From: CANHEE01 sp043777755
GTDB taxonomy: Bacteria > Bacteroidota > Bacteroidia > Chitinophagales > Saprospiraceae
Direction of reading: 5' to 3'
Assembly (NCBI GenBank): GCA_043777755.1
Contig: JAYWHK010000276.1
Coordinates: forward strand, 1 to 19,438
Length of the DNA: 19,438 nucleotides
Part shown: positions 7,312 through 15,606 of the stretch, in pieces
Position numbering within the stretch: the first letter of the stretch is position 1
Layout of the letters: each line of letters begins with the position of its first letter
Notes under the pieces: generated by a model
Database searches by the model: none
Told to the model about the DNA's origin: nothing
Seen by the model: the letters and a program-made list of their open reading frames with translations, nothing else
Translations under genes and position numbers: made by a program

Positions 7312-10257
7312 ATGAAAAAAATTACTTATTTTTTCTTTATTTTTTTATTAAAAAATACAATGATATTGGCGCAAATGCCAATGCCTTTTGAGCAACGTAT
7401 CAAAGGTTTTGAGCAACGCAATAGCTTGAAAGTGAATAGTTTAGCGTCAAATATTCCGTTTAGAAATATTGGGCCAGTACTGCAAAGTTGCCGTGTGGTA
7501 GATGTAGAGGTTAATCCTAATGACCCAACGCATTTTTACGTAGCGTATGCTTCGGCTGGTCTTTGGGAAACCAAAAACAATGGACATTCGTTTGCGCCAC
7601 TGTTTGACAATGAAGCCGTTATGACGATTGGCGATATTGCAGTCAATTGGGAAAAAAATATTATTTGGATTGGAACAGGCGAAAACAACAGCAGTCGCTC
7701 GTCTTATTCTGGTGTTGGAATGTACAAAAGTACTGACAGCGGCAAAACTTGGCAGCATTGCGGTTTGGGCGAAAGCCATCATATCGGTAGGGTAGTGCTG
7801 CACCCAACAAATCCTGATGTGGCTTGGGCGGCAGTTTTGGGGCATTTGTATTCTCCAAACAAAGAACGTGGACTTTTCAAAACAATAGATGGCGGAAAAA
7901 CTTGGAAACAAACGCTTTTTGTCAATGAAAATTCTGGCGCAATTGATTTGGTGATTGATGCACAAAATGCTGATAATCTGTATGTTGCAACATGGAACAA
8001 AGAACGTCGTGCTTGGAATTTTGTAGAAAGTGGCGACGGTACAGGAATCCACAAAAGCACTGATGGCGGTATGACTTGGCGGAAAATCACTGCGCCCGAT
8101 ACAGGTTTTCCAAATGGAGAAGGTGCTGGAAGAATTGGTTTATCTATGTTTTCAAAAGGAGCTAAAAAAGTATTGTATGCTATTATTGACAACCAATCTG
8201 ACAAAGATGCGGCTGACAAAAAAGCTGAAGACAATACCAAATTGTCTAAAAAACAATTGAAAACAATGACAAAAGAAGCCTTTTTAGCATTAGACGACGA
8301 TAAGTTAGGTGATTTTTTAAAAGGAAATGATTTTCCAGCGAAAATAAAAGCAAAAGACATCAAGGATTTTATTAAAAATGGAAAATACAGTGTGCAAACT
8401 TTGGTAGAATACCTTGAAAATGCAGACAGTAACTTGTACGAAACAGAAGTCAAAGGTGCAGAAGTTTATCGCTCTGACGATGAGGGTCGTTCTTGGAAAA
8501 AAACACATGACAAGCCTTTGGACGGTATTTTCTTTACGTATGGTTATTATTTTGCCCAGATTAGAGTATCGCCAGAAGATGAAAATCGAATTTATGTGCC
8601 AGGTATGCCAATTGTTCGCTCTGACGATGGCGGAAAAACCTTCAAATTAATCAATAAAGAGAACGTTCACGTTGATCATCATGCCCTTTGGTGCAATCCT
8701 AATAAACCTGGTCACATCATCAATGGCAACGACGGTGGTATTAATATTTCGTATGACTATGGTGAAAATTGGGTAAAATGCAACAATCCGCCAGTTGGTC
8801 AATTTTACTCTGTTAGTGTGGATATGGCAACACCTTACAACGTTTATGGCGGTTTGCAAGACAATGGCGTTTGGTATGCGAGCAGCAAAACAAAATTAGA
8901 TAATTCTTGGTTACAAACAGGTCAAAATCCTTGGAAAGAAATCATTGGTGGTGACGGTATGCAAACCGCAATTGATACCCGTGACAACAAAACGGTCTAT
9001 ACGGGTTATCAGTTTGGCAATTATTACAGGGTCAAAATCGGTGGTGGAGAGTTCGACGCAATCACACCAAAACACGAATTGGGCGAGCGACCTTTGCGTT
9101 GGAATTGGCAATCTCCCATTGCATTAAGTATTCATAATCAGGATATTGTGTATTTTTGTAGCAATAAAGTTCATCGTTCTTTTGACAAAGGAAAAAATTG
9201 GGAAACCATTTCTGCTGACCTTACCAATGGCGGCAAGAAAGGCGATGTTCCTTTTGGTACAATCACCACTTTTAGCGAAAGTCCAATGAAATTTGGATTG
9301 CTTTACGCTGGTACGGACGATGGAAATATTCATGTTTCAAAAGATGGTGGTGATACTTGGAAAAATGTAAATGCGACTTTACCAAAAGAACTTTGGTGCA
9401 GTAGAGTTCAAGCATCAAAATATTCAAAATCAAGGGTTTATACAGCTTTTAATGGTTATCGAAATGATGATTTTAATGCTTATTTGTATGTTTCTGAAAA
9501 CAACGGTGATACTTGGAAAAAAATTGGAAATACTCTGCCTGCTGAACCAATTAATGTCGTAAAAGAAGACCCGACGAATCCAGATTTGTTGTACGTCGGT
9601 ACTGACCACGGAATGTATGTCAGTTTGGATAGAGGTGAAACATTTATGAGTATTGGAAAAGATTTTCCAGCTGTGCCAGTACATGATTTGGTGGTTCATC
9701 CGAGAGATGCAGAATTGGTCGTAGGAACACACGGACGTGCTATTTACGTTGGTTCTATCAAAGAATTGCAGTTATTGACCAAAGAAAATTTGGCAAAAGA
9801 AACGATTGTTTTTGACATTGCAAAACAAAAAGCAAACAACAATTGGGGAACGCTCAACGGTTATCAGCGTTATGACAAATACAAAGAACCAAAAGTGATT
9901 GTTCCGATTTTTTCAAATACAAAGAAAAAAACAACTTTGATTGTAAAAACGGATAAAGATGTTGCCATTAAAAAAATAGAAGTTGATTTAGAAAAAGGTA
10001 TAAATTATATAGATTTGGTGTTGTTTATAGATGAATCAGCGACAATGGACTATGAAAAAAGCCTTAATACTCGACCAATTACGGGCAAAGAAGCGGCAGG
10101 TTTAAAGAAAAATCCTATTGTTTTGAAAAAAGCAGATACTGGAAATGTTTATTTTAAAGCTGGAAAATACAGAGTCGAAGTTGGTTCGGAAAGTAAAGAA
10201 TTTGAACTTGAAGGCAGTAAAAACCAAAGCGAAGACGATGAAAATCCAAGAGATTAG
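7312..10257 (+). CDS. Secreted VPS10/sortilin-like Asp-box beta-propeller protein
   Basis: This 981-residue protein has a signal peptide ending near residue 20 (..MILA-Q). It carries at least ten Asp boxes of the S-x-D-x-G-x-T-W type, at about residues 140 (STDSGKTW), 191, 249, 388, 437, 480, 623, 676, 728 and 771. These blades build one or two propellers of the VPS10/sortilin-N and BNR-like class. Such Bacteroidota proteins are often labelled glycosyl hydrolase, but no catalytic residues can be assigned here. Residues about 300-375 form a Lys/Asp-rich helical insertion between blades, bordered by the blades at 249 and 388. The final 140 residues form a beta-rich C-terminal domain without a recognisable T9SS sorting motif. 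It probably acts in the periplasm or outside the cell. It has its own promoter, and no terminator is evident after 10257. Confidence 0.85.
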   Translation: MKKITYFFFIFLLKNTMILAQMPMPFEQRIKGFEQRNSLKVNSLASNIPFRNIGPVLQSCRVVDVEVNPNDPTHFYVAYASAGLWETKNNGHSFAPLFDNEAVMTIGDIAVNWEKNIIWIGTGENNSSRSSYSGVGMYKSTDSGKTWQHCGLGESHHIGRVVLHPTNPDVAWAAVLGHLYSPNKERGLFKTIDGGKTWKQTLFVNENSGAIDLVIDAQNADNLYVATWNKERRAWNFVESGDGTGIHKSTDGGMTWRKITAPDTGFPNGEGAGRIGLSMFSKGAKKVLYAIIDNQSDKDAADKKAEDNTKLSKKQLKTMTKEAFLALDDDKLGDFLKGNDFPAKIKAKDIKDFIKNGKYSVQTLVEYLENADSNLYETEVKGAEVYRSDDEGRSWKKTHDKPLDGIFFTYGYYFAQIRVSPEDENRIYVPGMPIVRSDDGGKTFKLINKENVHVDHHALWCNPNKPGHIINGNDGGINISYDYGENWVKCNNPPVGQFYSVSVDMATPYNVYGGLQDNGVWYASSKTKLDNSWLQTGQNPWKEIIGGDGMQTAIDTRDNKTVYTGYQFGNYYRVKIGGGEFDAITPKHELGERPLRWNWQSPIALSIHNQDIVYFCSNKVHRSFDKGKNWETISADLTNGGKKGDVPFGTITTFSESPMKFGLLYAGTDDGNIHVSKDGGDTWKNVNATLPKELWCSRVQASKYSKSRVYTAFNGYRNDDFNAYLYVSENNGDTWKKIGNTLPAEPINVVKEDPTNPDLLYVGTDHGMYVSLDRGETFMSIGKDFPAVPVHDLVVHPRDAELVVGTHGRAIYVGSIKELQLLTKENLAKETIVFDIAKQKANNNWGTLNGYQRYDKYKEPKVIVPIFSNTKKKTTLIVKTDKDVAIKKIEVDLEKGINYIDLVLFIDESATMDYEKSLNTRPITGKEAAGLKKNPIVLKKADTGNVYFKAGKYRVEVGSESKEFELEGSKNQSEDDENPRD

Positions 10258-10305
10258 ATTGGTTTTTACTAAAAAATTACATTTTTGCTAAGAAATATAA
10301 AATTC

Positions 10306-10339
10306 TTGCAACCTATTTCTATAAATACTGTTACCTTTG
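10306..10339 (+). promoter_or_regulatory. -33/-7 promoter for the 139-residue protein
   Basis: TTG at 10306-10308 and TACCTTTG at 10332-10339 are spaced 23 bases apart, matching the Bacteroidota TTG-N19..23-TAnnTTTG pattern. The start codon follows 28 bases after the -7 box. Confidence 0.6.
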
Positions 10340-10367
10340 CAGCGATTATTCATATATAATTTTAACA

Positions 10368-10787
10368 ATGGAAAATAAAGACTTATCAAATGTATTAATT
10401 TACCGAGTTAGAGAACAAGGTTTAGAAGTTTTCATGGTCAAAGATGAAAACGGAAACGATACTTTGCCTCAAACTGGCGTAAAGACATTGACTTTTGCTG
10501 CACTTATGCCAAATTCGGATAGCGTTATGGAATTGGATACGACCCATACTGGTCAGTCAAACCTTGCAGTGGAAGCGGATTGGCACGATATTCCTTCTTT
10601 GAAAAGTTTGATTGCTGCTGATGTAAGTTTTGTAAAAGAAACCATCAAAGAATTAGTACCAAACATGATGGAAAAGGGAACTTATTTTGCAGTTCGTGAG
10701 GCGTTCAAAAAAGTTTTACCTGAGCAATACTCAGCATTAAAAGAACTGAAAGATATTGTTATTGAAAGAAACAGTACAAGGTTTTAA
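10368..10787 (+). CDS. Small cytoplasmic protein, possibly a degenerate Nudix-like domain
   Basis: This is a 139-residue soluble protein with no signal peptide or membrane segment. Residues about 8-28 (VLIYRVREQGLEVFMVKD and onward) resemble the first strands of Nudix hydrolases. The catalytic Nudix box (G-x5-E-x7-R-E-x2-E-E-x-G) is absent, so enzymatic Nudix activity is unlikely. The C-terminal half is mainly helical (SFVKETIKELVPNMMEKG and onward). The promoter at 10306-10339 supports it being expressed. The stop is followed almost at once by the relic of an Rpn gene end, whose hairpin probably serves as its terminator. Function unknown; the Nudix resemblance is a weak inference. Confidence 0.6.
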   Translation: MENKDLSNVLIYRVREQGLEVFMVKDENGNDTLPQTGVKTLTFAALMPNSDSVMELDTTHTGQSNLAVEADWHDIPSLKSLIAADVSFVKETIKELVPNMMEKGTYFAVREAFKKVLPEQYSALKELKDIVIERNSTRF

Positions 10788-10788
10788 A

Positions 10789-10851
10789 AAAAGCATAGAC
10801 TAAGTTGATGTAACTGTTGAATAAACGGTTGCGAAAGAACTCAAAAAGTAA
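10789..10851 (+). pseudogene. Relic of the 3' end of an Rpn-family nuclease gene
   Basis: In frame from 10789 the bases read K-S-I-D-stop-V-D-V-T-V-E-stop. A shifted frame then gives ...L-R/K-K-E-L-K-K-stop, ending at TAA 10849-10851. This lines up with the last residues of the intact gene downstream (KIADLVGVTVE...LRKELKK). Compared with 11861-11950, the stretch 10810-10894 is nearly identical apart from a six-base and a one-base gap and a few substitutions, and the match continues through the terminator. It is therefore a fossil tail of a second copy, not a coincidence of short words. Confidence 0.75.
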
Positions 10852-10894
10852 TTTTCAAAAGCCGCTACGATTGAACGTAGCGGCTTTTTTCTTT
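10810..10894 (+). repeat. Left copy of a direct repeat flanking the Rpn gene
   Basis: This stretch repeats at 11861-11950, about 1.05 kb downstream. It covers the coding tail, stop codon and terminator hairpin of the Rpn-type gene. The copies differ by a six-base gap, a one-base gap and about four substitutions. Confidence 0.85.
10857..10894 (+). terminator. Terminator of the relic copy, serving the 139-residue gene
   Basis: GCCGCTACG (10861-10869) pairs perfectly with CGTAGCGGC (10876-10884) around a six-base loop. A-rich bases precede it and a T run follows (10885 onward). It is the same hairpin as at 11914-11950. Confidence 0.85.
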
Positions 10895-10906
10895 TCCATC
10901 AAAAAC

Positions 10907-10937
10907 TTGTAAAATTCAAAATAATTTTCTATCTTTG
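10907..10937 (+). promoter_or_regulatory. -33/-7 promoter for the Rpn-family gene
   Basis: TTG at 10907-10909 and TATCTTTG at 10930-10937 are separated by 20 bases, close to ideal for a Bacteroidota promoter. The ATG at 10952 follows 14 bases later, giving a nearly leaderless mRNA. Confidence 0.7.
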
Positions 10938-10951
10938 CTGAAACAAACAGA

Positions 10952-11908
10952 ATGGGGAAGAAGACAACGAAGCAAAAAACAGGCTTGCAATCGCACGATA
11001 ATTTTTTCAAAACGGCATTTTCCATGCGAGAAATCATGGAAGATTACCTTCGGGCGTTTTTACCAAAAAACTTAGTAGAAGGAATAGATTTTGAAAGTTT
11101 GGAACAAGACAACACCAAATATGCTACATCAAGTATCAAATCTTTTGAAGCTGATGTGGTTTGGAATTGTGATTTTGGTAAAAACAAAACGAAAACCAAA
11201 ATTGCTTTTTTGTTGGAGCATAAAAGTTTTCAGCCACAATATCCTCATTTGCAATTACTGCGTTATATGTTGGAGATTTGGCAAAACAATGAAAGCAATA
11301 ACGAGGTTTTGACACCTGTTGTACCAATTATAGTGTACCACAACAAAGATGGACGAGCGTGGAAAGTCAAACCATTTTTGGATTATTTTCAAGAAATTGA
11401 AGAAGAGTTACAGCAATTTGTACCACAATTTGATTATCATTTGACGGACGTTACAAAGCTGAATATGGAAGATATTGTAGCGATGCAAGTCCGCCTACTT
11501 GCAAATGCATTGTTGTCTTTGCGTTACGGTTCTGATGCAGAATGGGTTTTGCAAAACGTAGAAACTTTATTTTCGGGAGCTTATGACGAAAATAATGAGT
11601 ATCAAATGAACTTTTTTGCGACACAATTTGTCTATTTGATAAAAAACAACGAACTTAGCGACGAAAATATAGACATAATATTAGATAAAATTCCAAATAA
11701 TTTAGAAATGACAGGTTACGATAGAATCATTCAAAGAGGTATCAATCTCGGCATTGAAAAAGGCATTGAAAAAGGAGTTTCTGCCAAAGAAAAAGAATTT
11801 GCAACAAGCCTAATTCTTTCTACTGAATTTAACGACACCAAAATCGCTGATTTGGTTGGCGTAACTGTTGAATATGTAAAACAGTTGCGAAAAGAACTCA
11901 AAAAGTAA
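10952..11908 (+). CDS. Rpn-family PD-(D/E)XK nuclease / transposase_31 protein
   Basis: This 318-residue protein matches the Rpn (YhgA-like, PF04754-type) pattern. It has an N-terminal H15-D-N-F-F-K-T-A-F with LP..L, then S64-F-E-A-D68-V-V-W and L87-L-E89-H-K91-S. D68 with E89-x-K91 forms the PD-(D/E)XK metal site. Y-P-H-L-Q101-L-L-R-Y-M and T121-P-V-V-P-I-I-V-Y-H130 follow. Family members are recombination-promoting DNases, and some act in phage defence with an antitoxin made from their own C-terminal part. Residues 260-275 repeat a G-I-E-K-G type motif before a small helical tail (about 280-318) resembling an HTH. M253 (ATG 11708) is the nearest internal start that could give a 66-residue C-terminal product, but no promoter box is visible there. 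It has its own promoter and terminator and a relic copy of its end just upstream. Confidence 0.87.
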   Translation: MGKKTTKQKTGLQSHDNFFKTAFSMREIMEDYLRAFLPKNLVEGIDFESLEQDNTKYATSSIKSFEADVVWNCDFGKNKTKTKIAFLLEHKSFQPQYPHLQLLRYMLEIWQNNESNNEVLTPVVPIIVYHNKDGRAWKVKPFLDYFQEIEEELQQFVPQFDYHLTDVTKLNMEDIVAMQVRLLANALLSLRYGSDAEWVLQNVETLFSGAYDENNEYQMNFFATQFVYLIKNNELSDENIDIILDKIPNNLEMTGYDRIIQRGINLGIEKGIEKGVSAKEKEFATSLILSTEFNDTKIADLVGVTVEYVKQLRKELKK

Positions 11909-11950
11909 TTTCCAGAAGCCGCTACGATTGAACGTAGCGGCTTTTTTCTT
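11861..11950 (+). repeat. Right copy of the direct repeat (Rpn gene end and terminator)
   Basis: This is the intact counterpart of 10810-10894. It includes the last 15 codons and stop codon of the Rpn-family gene and the complete terminator. Confidence 0.85.
11914..11950 (+). terminator. Terminator of the Rpn-family gene
   Basis: GCCGCTACG (11918-11926) and CGTAGCGGC (11933-11941) form a nine-base-pair stem with a six-base loop followed by a T run. It begins about ten bases after the TAA at 11906-11908. Confidence 0.9.
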
Positions 11951-12228
11951 TGTGTACTACTTTATTTAGCCTTTTTATTTTGGTTTTAGGGCAAGAAAAA
12001 TGGTAAAACCTTATGCGTTTCAGTATCTAATAGAAATTTTAACAACATATTAAGATTTTTTTATATTATAATATTGTATAATATTAACATGAATATGTAG
12101 CTTTGCACCCTAACAACAATATTGCAATTCTTTGTGACATAAAATTATTAATTTAATCGTAACGGTTTAACACTCAAGAGGTTTTTTGCCTCTGTGGTAA
12201 CTTTAATCATTAATTATACAAAATTCTT
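11951..12228. other. AT-rich spacer and long leader before the TlpA-like gene
   Basis: No gene is seen here. The first half is plain AT-rich sequence. A promoter lies at 12074-12105, followed by a leader of about 115 bases before the ATG at 12229. The leader contains a small hairpin, AGAGG (12177-12181) with CCTCT (12189-12193), extendable by CAC/GTG outside. The hairpin's role is unknown. Confidence 0.5.
12074..12105 (+). promoter_or_regulatory. -33/-7 promoter of the large TlpA-like gene
   Basis: TTG at 12074-12076 and TAGCTTTG at 12098-12105 are 21 bases apart, a good fit to the Bacteroidota consensus. Confidence 0.65.
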
Positions 12229-15200
12229 ATGCACATTCACAGATTCACAAGCCTATTTGGGCTATTTTTCTATGCCCTTACCCTTAAAGCTGAAATAAAA
12301 CCTATCATTATTACTTGTGAGTTAAAAAAAGCCATCGAATCTACTGTTAATTTCTCCTATACTACTGGTATTTACAAGCCCGTAGAGGCGGATAGCGTTG
12401 TTAAATTGAGTAACAATAAAGCTACTTTCAAATTTTCTAACGATAAACCAATATCTGTCAAAGTAAATTACGATTTTCGTTACTTTGAGTTGTATTGTGA
12501 GCCAGGAGATTCTATTCATTTGAACTTTGATGCGGAGGTTTATCCTTACGACATCGCTTTCTCAGGCGTTGGTGCAGCACACAACACTGTATTGTATCTA
12601 TACCGCAATGCGTTCAAAGCAATTTCAAACAAATTTTTAGTTCAAAAAATCAATTCGACTTCTGGTTTAGAATTTCGTAAATTTATGGATAGTGAACTGG
12701 ACAAACGTTGGGATTTTTACAACAACCTTAGCGCAAAAGTCAAGGAAGAAAACTCTCCCGATTTTAAGCATTTCATGCAAGCCGAAATTAATTATTGGTA
12801 TGCTTACAATCTAATGCGTTTCCGAGAAGCGCATAGCTCCGCCGTGGCTTCTGAAAATGTCTATTTGCCAGATGCTTATTTTGATTTTTTAAATGAAATT
12901 CCAATAAATGACGATGATGCGTTTGTTCATTCTTATTACAGCAAATTCTTAAAATTATACTATAGTTTTAGAATGGAATTTCCCGATTTTCCGCATGGGT
13001 TGGCAGCTCGTCAGCAAATTATTAGAGTGCAAGAAGATAAAACGCCAATGTACCTTAATATTGAATGTATTGACCAAACAAGTAGCGTTGATACAGACCA
13101 AAAATTATTGGTTTTGGACAAATATTCTTACAATAATACCAATCGTGGTGTTCCAATTGCTTATCGTTTGAAAGTAAAAACACAAGACGGTAGAGTAGGC
13201 TGGATGAAGGCATACCAATTGAAAATGGAAAATAATACTGCGGCAATTAATAATAAAACATTGTTTATCAATAACTTAGAAGTTGATTACAAGAAAAATT
13301 ATTTGGATTGTGCTATTGTTTTTGATAGCTTGTGCGTTTATGCTGATCCACACGAAACCCGTTGTTTGATGTTTTTGAAAAAAGAAGACCATGTTGATTT
13401 GTTGAATGAAACGACCAGTTTTAACGTTAGTTTTTTCAATAAAGGACAATATTATTCGTCGCCTTTGTCCAAAATTCGTACTCCGTTTGGGTTTATTGGT
13501 TGGGTTGCAGAAGCTGGAATCAAGAAGGATTATAAGCAAAAAACAGTTTCAGAATGGCAAAGTCAAATTGCTCCTATTGCTCAAACACCATTTTGGGGCT
13601 TAGATTATTTCTTCTCAGGAAAAGCATTGTATTATGTTGCTGGCTTAGAAATGAAAGAAAGAATATTGTTTAATGGAAAAAATAATGTTGCAAAATCATA
13701 TAAGCATTACCTTAATACTTGCCAAAATGATGATTTGAAGGCGGAAATAACACATCTTTTTAATACAGAAGATAAGATTTATCAGATTGATTCAACAAAA
13801 TCACAACGCAATGAAGTAATCATTGATCAGCGTTCTACGAGTTTGAATAAGGATATTGCGCCATTTACATTGGCAAAAGACGATGCTGTAAGTCTTTATC
13901 AAAATACTTCTGTTACAGTTGGCGGAACATCACAACAAGAAAATACGATTGCTTCTTTGGAAAAAGGTTTGGCGAACATCGTCAAGCCAAAACTCGTTGC
14001 AAAAAAGAAAAAAACAAATAAAAAAGAGATTTTAAAAGAACCTCAGTTCCCTGATGTGAAGTTTGAGTTCAAAGCAGCGAGTTTTAAAGGTGCAAAAAAA
14101 TTACTGCGAAAATACCAAGTGGAGATTGCCCTATATCCTGATTTGGTCAATAAAATAGAAAAAAATCCAGTACACATCGTTTATCCTGGTAAAAAAATGT
14201 GGTCTGCGGACACTTTTCAGTACAATATTAATTTGATTGAGCCCGTGGCTGGTTTTATCAAAACAAAAAACGATTCGATTGCAATATGGATTGAGCCAGG
14301 GCAACATTTTAAGGTCGTGGAAGAAAGTGGTAAAATAAAATTGCTTGGAGAAGGTGCTAATGCGTTTGATTTTATCAAAAAAATACAAGCCTTTAATATG
14401 CAAATCGAAGCGGAAACGCAAAAGAACATCCGCTTATCAAGTGCTGAGTTCAAGATTTTTTTAGCAAAAAAACTAAAAGAGAAAAAAGATTTTTTAATTG
14501 ACAACAATGTAATCAAAAAATTACCTGTCAATTATTACAAAACAGTGGATTTTGACAACGAATATTGGTATTACAATCATCTGTTGGATTATCCGACAGC
14601 GCATCCGACAATGGATTTGCTGGGTTACTATGACTTTATCCGTGATATAAAGGTTCAAAATGAAAGAGCTTTGCAAAGTGTTGAATATCAGAAATTTATA
14701 CATAAATATTTAGAGAAACAAATTAGTATCAATACGCATTTGAATGTATCTGACCATGATATTGCCCGTCAAATCTATTCAAGTCGCATCTTGAAATATT
14801 GGGAAGCGAGTGCCATCGCACAAAAATTGAACAATGAAGGTTTAGATGAAAATAGTATCAAAGAAATTCAAAAATATGCCGACGACAGTTCTTTTCCAAT
14901 GCTGAATGAATCGTTGAAAACGTCTTACTACAAGCAAAGTTTGAAAAAAAATGGCTACAAAGTTCCTGTTTTCCAAGTAATGAGCATTAGAAATTACTCA
15001 ATTAAATCATCTGAATTTAAAAATAAAGTGGTTTTGGTTCATTTTTGGTCGTCAAAGCACAAAAATTACAAAGCTGAACTTAATGATTTGGACAAAGCTG
15101 AAAAAAGATTGAACAATCCCAATGTAATATTTTTAAAAGTAAATACAGATAAAAACATTGCAGATTGGCGCAAAATTGCTAAAAAATACAAAGACGACCG

Positions 15201-15387
15201 TTACCATGTTTTTGGAAATGAGGTCAATACATATTCCGAAAATATTTATCGTTTCTTTGATTTGAACAATGCTGCGGCTACGAAAATCGTCATGGATAAA
15301 AAAGGAAATTTTGCACACCACATCAAAAGTCAATTTACAGAAAATGAGCTTTTGATTACATTGCGAAATGAAATGGCAAAACGATAA
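12229..15387 (+). CDS. Secreted TlpA-like protein with duplicated module, two SH3-like domains and a CxxC-less thioredoxin fold
   Basis: This 1052-residue protein has a signal peptide (about 1-21, ending LKA). Residues about 25-260 and 605-900 look like two copies of the N-terminal part of Bacteroidota TlpA-family proteins. Paired landmarks are E91-P-G-D with E689-P-G-Q, G113-V-G-A-A with G707-E-G-A-N, and Y189-W-Y-A-Y-N-L with Y779-W-Y-Y-N-H-L. Between them lie two SH3-like domains, one ending in G-R-V-G-W325-M and one in G-F-I-G-W425-V, then a basic linker near 586-602 (KKKKTNKK). Residues about 908-1052 form a thioredoxin/AhpC-TSA fold (FKNKVVLVHFW940). Where the CGPC motif should be there is H944-K-N-Y947, so thiol-disulphide exchange is not possible there. 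It is monocistronic, with a strong terminator at 15406-15441. Its role is probably structural or binding in the periplasm; this is inferred. Confidence 0.75.
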   Translation: MHIHRFTSLFGLFFYALTLKAEIKPIIITCELKKAIESTVNFSYTTGIYKPVEADSVVKLSNNKATFKFSNDKPISVKVNYDFRYFELYCEPGDSIHLNFDAEVYPYDIAFSGVGAAHNTVLYLYRNAFKAISNKFLVQKINSTSGLEFRKFMDSELDKRWDFYNNLSAKVKEENSPDFKHFMQAEINYWYAYNLMRFREAHSSAVASENVYLPDAYFDFLNEIPINDDDAFVHSYYSKFLKLYYSFRMEFPDFPHGLAARQQIIRVQEDKTPMYLNIECIDQTSSVDTDQKLLVLDKYSYNNTNRGVPIAYRLKVKTQDGRVGWMKAYQLKMENNTAAINNKTLFINNLEVDYKKNYLDCAIVFDSLCVYADPHETRCLMFLKKEDHVDLLNETTSFNVSFFNKGQYYSSPLSKIRTPFGFIGWVAEAGIKKDYKQKTVSEWQSQIAPIAQTPFWGLDYFFSGKALYYVAGLEMKERILFNGKNNVAKSYKHYLNTCQNDDLKAEITHLFNTEDKIYQIDSTKSQRNEVIIDQRSTSLNKDIAPFTLAKDDAVSLYQNTSVTVGGTSQQENTIASLEKGLANIVKPKLVAKKKKTNKKEILKEPQFPDVKFEFKAASFKGAKKLLRKYQVEIALYPDLVNKIEKNPVHIVYPGKKMWSADTFQYNINLIEPVAGFIKTKNDSIAIWIEPGQHFKVVEESGKIKLLGEGANAFDFIKKIQAFNMQIEAETQKNIRLSSAEFKIFLAKKLKEKKDFLIDNNVIKKLPVNYYKTVDFDNEYWYYNHLLDYPTAHPTMDLLGYYDFIRDIKVQNERALQSVEYQKFIHKYLEKQISINTHLNVSDHDIARQIYSSRILKYWEASAIAQKLNNEGLDENSIKEIQKYADDSSFPMLNESLKTSYYKQSLKKNGYKVPVFQVMSIRNYSIKSSEFKNKVVLVHFWSSKHKNYKAELNDLDKAEKRLNNPNVIFLKVNTDKNIADWRKIAKKYKDDRYHVFGNEVNTYSENIYRFFDLNNAAATKIVMDKKGNFAHHIKSQFTENELLITLRNEMAKR

Positions 15388-15405
15388 TTGTTTTATAAAA
15401 TATTT

Positions 15406-15441
15406 AAAAGGTTTATTGATGTTGCTGTCAATAAACCTTTT
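15406..15441 (+). terminator. Terminator after the TlpA-like gene
   Basis: A perfect 14-base inverted repeat (15406-15419 with 15428-15441) encloses an eight-base loop and ends in a T run. It starts about 19 bases after the stop codon at 15387. Confidence 0.88.
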
Positions 15442-15606
15442 TTGGTAAAAATAGAAGTGAAATAAATGATTTTTCCATATTTTTACTAAAAAAACAAACT
15501 CTTACAAAAGAATCGTTGATTTTTTACCCAATTATTTTTTTTATAATAAAAAAAAATAGATATTTGTGACCTTATCAAAAAACGGAATTAAAAACATAAT
15601 CATAAA

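Noticed and set aside
7447..8453. Long minus-strand open frames under the VPS10-like gene
   Set aside because: They overlap a gene with ten Asp boxes and have no promoter or family features of their own.
15559..15567. GATATTTG-like box upstream of the deleted nuclease gene
   Set aside because: The TA part of the consensus is shifted and no -33 TTG supports it, so it was not listed as a promoter.
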